A stretch of 34,916 nt of DNA from the NCBI GenBank assembly GCA_017619355.1, contig JAFZSO010000024.1, forward strand, positions 1 through 34,916, in the 5' to 3' direction. The notes below the pieces were generated by a model, which ran no database searches, was not told the origin of the DNA, and saw nothing but the letters and a program-made list of their open reading frames with translations. This document shows positions 23,642-31,011 of the stretch, in pieces. The first letter of the stretch is position 1. Each line of letters opens with the position of its first letter. The translations under genes and the position numbers were made by a program. Source of the DNA: Muribaculaceae bacterium (GTDB lineage Bacteria; Bacteroidota; Bacteroidia; Bacteroidales; Muribaculaceae).

Positions 23642-24940
23642 GTGAATTTTAGGCTTTCCATCTGGTGTTTCGTGCTGTGCACAATCTTCGCGGCTTTGGG
23701 CGCAAATGCTCAGAGCGAGATTGTTATCGACGATGAGACTATCGATGCCAGCACCTTGGTCTACGACGGCATCGATGTGTCAAACTACCAGAAGGACATC
23801 GACTGGCGTGCCACTGCCAAGGACAAGAACATCAAGTTTGTGTATGTGAAAGCCACCGAGGGCGCCAACCACAAGCAGCACCGCTATGTCTATAACATCG
23901 AGAACGCCCGCAAGCACGGCATCAAGGTGGGTAGCTACCACTTCTTCCGCACCACCTCGTCGGTCGAGTCGCAGTTCCGCAACTTCATCTCCATCGTCAA
24001 GCCCGAGGACCAGGACCTGGTGCCTCTTATCGATGTGGAAACCCGCAAGGGCTGGAGCGGTGAACAGCTGGCCGACAGCGTGAAACTCTTTGCCGACATG
24101 CTCGAGGACTACTACGGCTGCAAGCCCATGATCTACACGGGCGCCTCGTTCTACAATTCCTTCCTGTCACGCACCCTCAAGGGCTACAAACTGTTCATCG
24201 CCCGCTATTCCAAGTCCGAGCCGCGCCTCAACGACGCCAAGTGGACGCTCTGGCAGTTCTCCGAGCGCGGACGCATTGCCGGCATCGACCACTATGTCGA
24301 CCTGAGCCGCTTCAACAAGGGGTGTGGCCTCAAGGATATTCTCATCAAGAACAACATGACCGGCAACCGCAAGCAGCGCAATGTGATGGGCGAGGTCAGG
24401 GATGTTCCGCCCCCACGCAAGGTCGATGTTGATGAGAAACCCGAGGTGCCCATGTCGGCCAAGCAGCGCGAACGCATGAAGAAGGAGCAGGAAAAGGCCG
24501 AGAAAGAGGCCAAGAAGCGCGCCGAGAAAGAGGCCAAGGAAAAGAAGAAGGAGCAAGACCGCATCAAGAAACAGCGCGAGGAGCAGGAAAAGCGCCAGCG
24601 CGAGCAGCTCAAAAAGCAGCAAAAGGAGCAGCAGGAAAAACTCAAGCAAGAGCAGGAGCGCAAAGACCGTCTTGAGCGTGAACGCCAGGAGCGCATGGAG
24701 AAAGAGCGCAAAGAGAAGCTCAAGAAAGAGCAGCAGGAAAAGGATGAGCGCGCTCGCAAGCAGGCCGAGCAGCAAAAGCGCATCGAAGAGCTTGAGAAAA
24801 AGAAAGCTGCCGACGAGAAGAAGCGTGCCTCTGAAAAGCAGAAGGCTGCCCTGGCCGAGAAGTACAACAAGACCAGCGCCAACCAGCAGAATGTGAACAA
24901 GGGCAAGAAAATCAACCAGAGTTCAGCCGACAACGACTAA
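23642..24940 (+). CDS. GH25 lysozyme (muramidase) with long charged helical tail
   Basis: Predicted exported peptidoglycan hydrolase cleaving MurNAc-GlcNAc bonds. With the GTG start it has 432 residues: a signal peptide cleaved at ANA|QSE (Gln24 exposed), then a GH25 barrel (about 40-235). GH25 active-site acids are present: D45 in YDGIDVSNYQ, E73 in KATEG, D131 and E133 in LIDVET; D220 lies in VDLSRF. From about 270 to 415 the chain is almost only Lys, Glu, Arg, Gln and Ala, predicted as a long coiled coil or single alpha-helix, ending in a polar Asn/Ser tail. The tail could span the periplasm or tether the enzyme. The gene has its own -7 box and converges on the GT2-like gene. Confidence 0.88.
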   Translation: MNFRLSIWCFVLCTIFAALGANAQSEIVIDDETIDASTLVYDGIDVSNYQKDIDWRATAKDKNIKFVYVKATEGANHKQHRYVYNIENARKHGIKVGSYHFFRTTSSVESQFRNFISIVKPEDQDLVPLIDVETRKGWSGEQLADSVKLFADMLEDYYGCKPMIYTGASFYNSFLSRTLKGYKLFIARYSKSEPRLNDAKWTLWQFSERGRIAGIDHYVDLSRFNKGCGLKDILIKNNMTGNRKQRNVMGEVRDVPPPRKVDVDEKPEVPMSAKQRERMKKEQEKAEKEAKKRAEKEAKEKKKEQDRIKKQREEQEKRQREQLKKQQKEQQEKLKQEQERKDRLERERQERMEKERKEKLKKEQQEKDERARKQAEQQKRIEELEKKKAADEKKRASEKQKAALAEKYNKTSANQQNVNKGKKINQSSADND

Positions 24941-24965
24941 TCCCCCCTCTCGGTTCGGTGAGTCT

Positions 24966-25682
24966 TCAAATCTTATCGAGGCCTTTGGTGTATTTCCTCC
25001 AGTAGTACAGTAACGGATTGCTGTGCTTTAATTGCTTCCACGGCCGGCTTGAATTGGGCCTGTGATGCACAGGCAATGTCATGAACAGATAGTTTTTAAA
25101 TCCCAGTTTCAGAGACTTGTGCGAGATTTTCACATCGTGCCAGTGATTCGATGGGTCAAGATCGTGGAAATCAAACTGGCTCAAAAATTCATGAGTCAGC
25201 AAAGTGCAGCAAAAGCTGCAATGCCGGTGGTTCTCAATCACCGTTTTTTCCCACTTGGCCGCATAGGTGTAGGGATAGTTGACCTTGCCTTTCTCATCAA
25301 CCGTAACGGCCGCGGCCAGACCACAATCGGGCATCGAATGTGCTCCCTCCCATAACTGCTGAATCGTCAGCCGGCCCACTTCCACATCGCTTTCCACAAT
25401 GAGCAGGTCGGCTCCATCGGCAAGTGCTTTTTCCTGAGCCGTCTGCAGGGTGAGCAGGTAGTTGGGCGAGGGATGGTTGGTCAGGTCACATAAGTTAATT
25501 AATTCAAAACCAGTGGTTTCTGATAATTGCCTCAGTCGAGCCGTATTCTCATCGGTCGAGAAATCGTTATATATCGTGTAAACAAATGGGATGGATATTT
25601 CAGAGGCGACAATAGCATTGATGGTGTCTATAGTCGTGTCGATAGAGTCTTTTACAGGTGTGATAATATGTAACTTTTTCAT
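24966..25682 (-). CDS. GT2-like glycosyltransferase
   Basis: 238 residues with a GT-A type fold at the N-terminus: strand KLHIITPVKD, the family-2 motif YNDFSTDENT (38-47) and a DxD-like ESDVEV (97-102) for metal and nucleotide-sugar binding. The C-terminal half has many His, Trp and Pro residues (for example NHRHCSFCCTLL and PVHHRPNSSRPW) and no membrane helix, so it is probably cytosolic. Acceptor and donor are unknown. The ATG at 25682 is preferred; an upstream in-frame start at 25709 would place part of a dispersed repeat in the protein. It may be cotranscribed with the membrane protein gene 77 bp upstream. Confidence 0.72.
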   Translation of the reverse strand: MKKLHIITPVKDSIDTTIDTINAIVASEISIPFVYTIYNDFSTDENTARLRQLSETTGFELINLCDLTNHPSPNYLLTLQTAQEKALADGADLLIVESDVEVGRLTIQQLWEGAHSMPDCGLAAAVTVDEKGKVNYPYTYAAKWEKTVIENHRHCSFCCTLLTHEFLSQFDFHDLDPSNHWHDVKISHKSLKLGFKNYLFMTLPVHHRPNSSRPWKQLKHSNPLLYYWRKYTKGLDKI

Positions 25683-25697
25683 CTCAATCAGAGAAGC

Positions 25698-25755
25698 AAT
25701 TGTCATCAATCAATAATTGTCATTTCAATTGTCATTAATAGTCTGATTAAATAGC
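25698..25755. repeat. Dispersed ATTGTCAT-type repeat, diverged copy
   Basis: Three closely spaced ATTGTCAT blocks are followed by TAATAGTCTGATTAAATAG. This is a diverged relative of the 47-bp repeats at 142-188 and 331-377. It fills most of the gap between the GT2-like gene and the membrane protein gene. Confidence 0.65.
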
Positions 25756-25759
25756 CTTT

Positions 25760-26443
25760 TTATCTCGGGGGCAGCGGTGGTGGGCAGCCGTTCTTGCCCA
25801 TAAACTTGTCGCGCGCCTTCAGCGGCACATGGTCCAGGATGTAGCGCAGCACAAAGTCGTGGTCGGCAGCCGACACATACACCTGATTGTGGTTCAGCGT
25901 CTCGTTCACCTTAATCGTGTTCCGTTTCGGGATCGATTCTATATTTTTTACGCTCGCAAATGTGGTGTACATCTCGGTGCGGCCAGCTGCATTCAAGCCC
26001 ACTGCTGTGGTGGTGATGTTGCGGCTCATGACGCCTGCCAGTGTCGTGATGGCCCCTATGAGCTCGGCTTTCTTCGCCTGTTTGGGCATCTGCTTGTGCA
26101 GCACACCCTGTTCGTCCATTTCAAACAGCACGCAGTATTTCCCGCCCATAATCAGGGCATAGATGTAGTAGCTGATCAGGCACAGCAGCATGAACCCGGC
26201 GGTGAAGATCAGGAAGAACTTCGAGTCGTTCAACGCCATGTCCCAGAAGTCTTTCGAATCGCTCGCATCGCATCCGCGCAGCAGTATCGAGAATGCCCAG
26301 ATGCCCACACACACCCAGAAGAATATCTTCAGCAGCAGGAACAGTATCACAGGGTTCTTGTACAGGCTCACCTCGTGCACCCAACGGTATTTACCGTCCT
26401 TGCACAGTTGCACACGCGTCGTTGCATCTTCTTTCTTTCCCAT
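25760..26443 (-). CDS. Unknown two-helix membrane protein with possible PH-like domain
   Basis: 227 residues, not recognised. A cytosolic N-terminus (1-28) is followed by two membrane helices (about 31-52 and 76-98) separated by an acidic loop. A beta-rich C-terminal region then alternates strands and short turns (YCVLFEMDEQGVLHK, TFASVKNIESIP, NTIKVNET, NQVYVSAADHDFVLRYIL). The last part resembles bacterial PH/YcxB-like domains, where a final helix follows an edge strand; this is inference from pattern only. The extreme C-terminus is Pro-rich (CPPPLPPR). It has its own promoter between it and the hsdR stop, so it is not part of the R-M operon. Confidence 0.65.
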   Translation of the reverse strand: MGKKEDATTRVQLCKDGKYRWVHEVSLYKNPVILFLLLKIFFWVCVGIWAFSILLRGCDASDSKDFWDMALNDSKFFLIFTAGFMLLCLISYYIYALIMGGKYCVLFEMDEQGVLHKQMPKQAKKAELIGAITTLAGVMSRNITTTAVGLNAAGRTEMYTTFASVKNIESIPKRNTIKVNETLNHNQVYVSAADHDFVLRYILDHVPLKARDKFMGKNGCPPPLPPR

Positions 26444-26489
26444 CGTCTTACGCTCTTTAATTTTCTGTATGACAAATTTTTTCTCCCCA

Positions 26490-26520
26490 CAAAGATATAA
26501 AAAATTTCTTTAGAAACAAG
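26490..26520 (-). promoter_or_regulatory. Promoter of the unknown membrane protein
   Basis: On the minus strand CTTG (26520-26517), a 19-bp spacer and TATCTTTG (26497-26490). The -33 box has one mismatch. The promoter starts only 14 bp after the hsdR stop codon. Confidence 0.65.
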
Positions 26521-26534
26521 ATTATTCTACCAGC

Positions 26535-29057
26535 TTATTCGGGTTCAGCGGCAAGCGGTATGGAATTGTCGTTGCCGAAAGTGTAGGTAAACGGATTGGT
26601 GCCGTGCGACATCAGGCTGGTGATGCCCGTGCCGTTATACAGGTCGTGCTGCATGTTCAGGAAGAAGTCGCGTATCTCCTTGGGCTCCATGTTCAGGCTG
26701 CGTTTTGCGTCATTGATGGTGTGGTACTTCATATCAATAAGCATCTCTAATTTCTCCATGCCCAGTTCCTTGAATCCATTGCGCACATACATCTGCAAGA
26801 TAAAGTTGGCAAATTCTTGCTGTGCTTTCGACACCTTTTTGAGCATATCCTCGCGCAAGATATCGGCACGGCGCTGGCGGTCGATGGGCGTGGTATTATA
26901 GGCAAGATAGCTCAGCACATCCAGCATGTCGCAGTCTTCCATTTCAAGGAAGCGGCGCATCAGGTTCAGCTTGTCTTCCTGGAACCCCGAACGCTCCAGC
27001 ACATCGAGCAACTCCTGGCGGGTCTTGGGATTGGCCCACTGCTCTCGCAAGTCTTCTTCGCCGTCAAGAAATTCGGGCAGTTTGCCGAAGAGGCGCTGGA
27101 TGTATTCCTCTATGGTGATGAGTTCATCGCCAAATTGTATGCGTTCCATCCAGTCGGTGTGCAGCGACAGACTGCGGCGGGCCGACAATTTCACAACCAC
27201 CTTGTTTTTCTTCCCGCCACCATGGCCTGGGCAAGTACACGGCAGATGTCCACAAACGGGGCAGGGCTCGGGTTGCTTGCCCGCACCGGCACTTTGGCCC
27301 AACTGCTGCCCTGAGGGCTGGATGCTTTTCGAGCAAATGCAAGGGTTATAGCCGCATATCGGGCAGCAGGGGTCGCCATCCCATTCCTCATCCTGGAAAT
27401 TCTTCGAAGCGCCCACATAGTCATAGAGCGTGAAGAAGTATTTGCCGTCGAACAGGCGGGTGCCACGCCCCATAATCTGCTTGAATTCCACAATGTTGTT
27501 CACCGGACGGAACAGCACAATGTTGCGCACATTGCGGGCATCGACGCCTGTGGAGAGTTTTCGCGATGTGGTGAGGATAGTGGGTCGCAGCAGGTCGTTG
27601 TTCTGGAACAGTTTCAGCTGTTTCTCGCCTTCATCCCCGTCATCGGCAGTCACGCGCTCGCAGTAGTTGCTGTCGGGCACCTTCTTCCACTGGTTAATCA
27701 TTGCGGCAATAAGCAGCGCATGCACTTGTGTGGCACAGAAAACGATGGTCTTCTCATCGGGGTTAATCTGCTCCAGCAGTTCTTTCACACGATGCTCGTC
27801 GCGTTCACGCATCTCAATGTTGCCTGCATAGAAATCACCCTCGTCATACACCTTCTCTTTATCGATGTCACCCTCCACATCGTCGTTAGGGTCATAGGTG
27901 TAGGTGTCGATGTTGCTGGTTGCCACTTTCACACGGAATGGCGTCAAGAAACCATCCTCAATGCCCTGCTTCAGCGAGTAGCTGTAAACGGGGTCGTTGA
28001 AGTATTTGTAGGTGTTGGCATTCACCTGGCGCCGAGGCGTGGCGGTCAAACCCAACTGCACCGCAGGTTCAAACCATTCCATCAACTGCCGCCATTCGCT
28101 CTCGTCGTTGGCACCGCCACGGTGACACTCGTCAATGATGATGAAGTCGAAGAAGTCCTTGGGCCATTGCTGGTAATAGGGCTTATCACTATCGGCTGGG
28201 CTGCCCATGATGGTCTGGAATATGGTGAAGTAGAGGTGCCGTGCGGTGGGCAACTTGCCGTTCAGAGCATCTTTCCCGCTCTTCTTGTTGAGCCGCTCGG
28301 CGGTGATGCGCTCCATAGAGTCCTCGCTGAACTGCTCAAAGTCGTTTTTCGCCTGATTGGCAAGAATGTTGCGGTCGGCAAGGAACAGGATGCGGGGTTT
28401 CTGGTCGGTGCCACGCGTGTTCCAGTTGGTTTCATACAGTTTCCAGCAAATCTGGAAGGCAGTATAGGTCTTGCCGGTTCCTGTTGCCATGGTGAGCAAG
28501 ATGCGTTTCTGGTCGTTGGCGATAGCCGTCAGCACCGAGTCGATGGCAATCTCCTGATAATAGCGAGGCTCACGACCTCCACCACGGTTCAGCTGACACA
28601 GGTTGAACTTGTCGCGCCATTCGTTCTTGTCGGGGTAGGTCATCTGCCACAGTTCCTGAGGCGACGGGAACTTGTCTACGGGGCCTTCGGTCGACGGGAT
28701 CAGGTAATTGCCTTGTGCGTCTTTCACGCCCATATCTATCTGCCATATCTCGTCGCCGTTGGTGGCATAGGCAAAACGCAGACGCAGCAACTCGGCATAA
28801 TGTTTAGCCTGAGGAATACCTTCAAATACCGATTTTTCGTCACTTTTGGCCTCAATCACTGCCAACTTCTTTTTCTTGTATTCCAGCACATAGTCGGCCT
28901 TCTTGGGGTGACGGTTCTGGGCGATGGCCGACACCTGGCCGGGAGCAATCTCATAGGCTCGTTGCTCGGTCAGTATCTCGCTTTGAGGCACTTGCTCCCA
29001 ACCCACTTCATAGAATTTTGGGTCTATCTTTTTTCTTCTTGTTGCGGTCTCGTCCAT
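26535..29057 (-). CDS. hsdR: Type I restriction enzyme, R (translocase/endonuclease) subunit
   Basis: Restriction subunit that translocates DNA with ATP and cuts unmodified targets. It has 840 residues. The N-terminal PD-(D/E)XK nuclease has D55, E69-A-K71 and the Q83-x3-Y87 element. The SF2 helicase follows: motif I ATGTGKT (191-197), DECH box (309-312), motif III LTATP (337-341) and motif VI QIMGRGTR (527-534). A helical HsdM-binding C-terminus completes it. Between motif VI and the C-terminus is a Cys-rich insert with two similar blocks, CCPICGYNPCIC (564-575) and CPVCGHLPCTC (599-609), likely Zn-binding. All catalytic motifs are intact, so it should be functional. It is the last gene of the operon, 8 bp after hsdS. 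Confidence 0.95.
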   Translation of the reverse strand: MDETATRRKKIDPKFYEVGWEQVPQSEILTEQRAYEIAPGQVSAIAQNRHPKKADYVLEYKKKKLAVIEAKSDEKSVFEGIPQAKHYAELLRLRFAYATNGDEIWQIDMGVKDAQGNYLIPSTEGPVDKFPSPQELWQMTYPDKNEWRDKFNLCQLNRGGGREPRYYQEIAIDSVLTAIANDQKRILLTMATGTGKTYTAFQICWKLYETNWNTRGTDQKPRILFLADRNILANQAKNDFEQFSEDSMERITAERLNKKSGKDALNGKLPTARHLYFTIFQTIMGSPADSDKPYYQQWPKDFFDFIIIDECHRGGANDESEWRQLMEWFEPAVQLGLTATPRRQVNANTYKYFNDPVYSYSLKQGIEDGFLTPFRVKVATSNIDTYTYDPNDDVEGDIDKEKVYDEGDFYAGNIEMRERDEHRVKELLEQINPDEKTIVFCATQVHALLIAAMINQWKKVPDSNYCERVTADDGDEGEKQLKLFQNNDLLRPTILTTSRKLSTGVDARNVRNIVLFRPVNNIVEFKQIMGRGTRLFDGKYFFTLYDYVGASKNFQDEEWDGDPCCPICGYNPCICSKSIQPSGQQLGQSAGAGKQPEPCPVCGHLPCTCPGHGGGKKNKVVVKLSARRSLSLHTDWMERIQFGDELITIEEYIQRLFGKLPEFLDGEEDLREQWANPKTRQELLDVLERSGFQEDKLNLMRRFLEMEDCDMLDVLSYLAYNTTPIDRQRRADILREDMLKKVSKAQQEFANFILQMYVRNGFKELGMEKLEMLIDMKYHTINDAKRSLNMEPKEIRDFFLNMQHDLYNGTGITSLMSHGTNPFTYTFGNDNSIPLAAEPE

Positions 29058-29065
29058 ATTGCGGG

Positions 29066-30253
29066 TTATTCAAAGGTTTCTCGTAATAATGCTTGTTTCA
29101 GTGCATCGCACTCCGCTATTGTCTGCTTGTGTATCTCCTCCATCTCACGCACTTGAGCCGACAGCTTGTCCAATCGCTCAACTATAGCTTCCTGCTCAGC
29201 AATAGGAATAAAAGGGATTAAAACTTTTTTTATTTTCTCTTGTGATATATTTGGTTGTGCTCCACCTTGAGCTTGCGATGCTAGTTGTTTTTCTATATGC
29301 TTGAACCAAAAATACACAAAGTCAGGTAAAAAATTATTATTTGGCAATATTCCACAGACTGCTTGGTTTGAAGTAGCAGGAAACTTTAGAATACCAACTT
29401 GAGCGGCCGTTGCACCATACATGGCCACAAGAACTGTATCAATAGGATAAAACTTTGCTGATGAGTTTTTTAATCCATCTTCAGTGATAAATAATTCACA
29501 TTCTGTAATAAATCGTTTACATACTTCTCCACTTCTAATCCATGGGATATTCCCATTTTCATAATATGACTTGTTCGATTTGATAGGTGTACCTCCTGAA
29601 TAAGTTTTAAAAATTTCACAAATAGGTTTCTTTTCCCAGCCTTTTTTGGGTTGCATGGCTTCGTTGAGGGAGGCATTGAAAAGGGCACGGGCATCCGCAA
29701 GTTCCTGCTCAGCATTTGCCTTCAGCTCGTCAATCTTCGCAAACGCCGCATCCAGCCGCTCCACAATCCGCTCCTGCTCCTCCAGCGGCGGCACCGGAAT
29801 AGGGATTTTTTCAAGGTTCTTTCTGCTTATTCTTTTTCTTGTTGTACCAGTAATATAATCATTTACACAATTGAGATATTTTGAACATTGAGTATAGTAT
29901 ATAAAAAAACGAGAAAGGTACTCATTTTTAAACCTTATAATTGAACAGTCAACAGCGGTAATCATTCTGTGACCAGTACTGGGTATTATGCAAGCGCGAC
30001 CCACAGGTTCAGGTAATCTTGAAACTAAGCAATCACCTTCAAATATCTCAGTGCATCCTAATCTTGACATCGTCTCTTCTGTTATAAAATGAGCTTTATC
30101 CTCTTTTAATTTGAAAATGCCATTACCAATATTTCCTGTTTGAATTAACCTAATTCCGTTTTTAGATTGGTCTTTACTCTCAATCCAATCTCCATCAGCC
30201 ATAAATCTTACAACCTCTCCCAGTTTCTTATATGTCCATCCTTGCTTACTCAT
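29066..30253 (-). CDS. hsdS: Type I restriction enzyme, specificity subunit
   Basis: DNA-recognition subunit shared by methylase and nuclease complexes. It has 395 residues in two half-repeats. Each target-recognition domain (about 5-150 and 200-345) is followed by a conserved helical region: PPLEEQERIVERLDAAFAKI (about 156-175) and PIAEQEAIVERLDKL (about 349-363), ending in ALLRETFE. The recognition-domain DNA is visibly richer in A/T than the conserved helical parts, as expected for exchanged specificity modules. The ATG overlaps the preceding gene as ATGAGTAA, so translation is coupled; the start five codons upstream is less likely. The recognised sequence cannot be derived here. Confidence 0.94.
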   Translation of the reverse strand: MSKQGWTYKKLGEVVRFMADGDWIESKDQSKNGIRLIQTGNIGNGIFKLKEDKAHFITEETMSRLGCTEIFEGDCLVSRLPEPVGRACIIPSTGHRMITAVDCSIIRFKNEYLSRFFIYYTQCSKYLNCVNDYITGTTRKRISRKNLEKIPIPVPPLEEQERIVERLDAAFAKIDELKANAEQELADARALFNASLNEAMQPKKGWEKKPICEIFKTYSGGTPIKSNKSYYENGNIPWIRSGEVCKRFITECELFITEDGLKNSSAKFYPIDTVLVAMYGATAAQVGILKFPATSNQAVCGILPNNNFLPDFVYFWFKHIEKQLASQAQGGAQPNISQEKIKKVLIPFIPIAEQEAIVERLDKLSAQVREMEEIHKQTIAECDALKQALLRETFE

Positions 30254-30911
30254 AGTTGTTTTTAGCAATGATTTGATTCAGTCTTGCAATCTCGTTTTTC
30301 AATTTGGCGATTTCTTGCCTTGCTTCTTCGAGCTGATGCTTGGTGTCGTTGCGATATCCCAGTCTTGCAGCAGTCATCCTTTCCTTAATGCCACCTTCGG
30401 TTACAAACTGGTTTTCCAATTCTTTGAGATAAGAAGTCATCATCTTGTCGCACATGCGGCACAAGGTATAAGCCACATTGCCCATTTCCTCGTCGGTCCA
30501 CACATCAAAAAATGGTTCATAGTCGGCCACATCATTGTGCGTGCGGCAATATTGTATCATGCCTTCAAAACGCTTGTTGTCTTTATCCCACAAAGGCAAA
30601 CGATGGCTCTTGAGATAATCAACATAGTCTTCCCTTAATTCCTGCAAACTCGAGCGCGCCACATTGAGCAACCTGATTTCCATCTCAGTAGATGTCACCC
30701 CGTCGGCCGAGCCCTCTATGATATTCTGCTTGCCCGAACGGGCGGCTTGCACCATCTGGTCAACGGTCCGGTCGCCATAAGTGGGCAAGAATCTGCTTGT
30801 GAACCTCACAGTAAGGTAATAGAGCGCCACGGCTTTTCGGTAGAACCAGAGCTCTTCCCAAAAGGCCTGCCTGCGCAAGATGGTTGCAGTAGTGGTTTTG
30901 TTGTTATCCAT
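30246..30911 (-). CDS. Four-helix-bundle (S23/Avd-like) protein within the R-M operon
   Basis: 221 residues. The central part matches the four-helix-bundle family that includes S23-type intervening-sequence proteins and the Avd protein of diversity-generating retroelements: QAARSGKQNIIEGSADG (55-71), then EMEIRLLNVARSSLQELREDY (76-96, corresponding to the IA.gSl.El motif). The C-terminus is a heptad coiled coil (KHQLEEARQEIAKLKNEI and onward, about 192-218). Its stop codon overlaps the hsdS start, so it is made in step with HsdS. No reverse transcriptase is in the window. Its role in restriction is unknown; the basic bundle may bind nucleic acid or assist assembly (inference). Confidence 0.8.
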   Translation of the reverse strand: MDNNKTTTATILRRQAFWEELWFYRKAVALYYLTVRFTSRFLPTYGDRTVDQMVQAARSGKQNIIEGSADGVTSTEMEIRLLNVARSSLQELREDYVDYLKSHRLPLWDKDNKRFEGMIQYCRTHNDVADYEPFFDVWTDEEMGNVAYTLCRMCDKMMTSYLKELENQFVTEGGIKERMTAARLGYRNDTKHQLEEARQEIAKLKNEIARLNQIIAKNNYE

Positions 30912-30957
30912 TGTTTTATGCTGGTTTTTATCGTTAATAGCTTGGTTTTTGCTGGTT

Positions 30958-31011
30958 TTCTAGTTTCTCTAGTGCTTCTAGAATTTCTAGTTTTTCTAGA
31001 GTTTCTAGTTG
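30958..31011. repeat. Degenerate 9-bp-period tract, CTAG type (6 units)
   Basis: Six contiguous 9-mers read TTCTAGTTT, CTCTAGTGC, TTCTAGAAT, TTCTAGTTT, TTCTAGAGT and TTCTAGTTG. The last one contains the hsdM stop codon on the opposite strand. The tract fills part of the 93-bp gap between hsdM and the four-helix-bundle gene. The same unit occurs at 1319-1363. Confidence 0.9.

Noticed and set aside
29066-30253. Phase-variable hsdS by inversion
   Set aside because: No second hsdS copy, no inverted recognition-domain repeats and no recombinase are present in the window.
30246-30911. Diversity-generating retroelement
   Set aside because: Only an Avd-like protein is present; no reverse transcriptase, template repeat or variable repeat was found.
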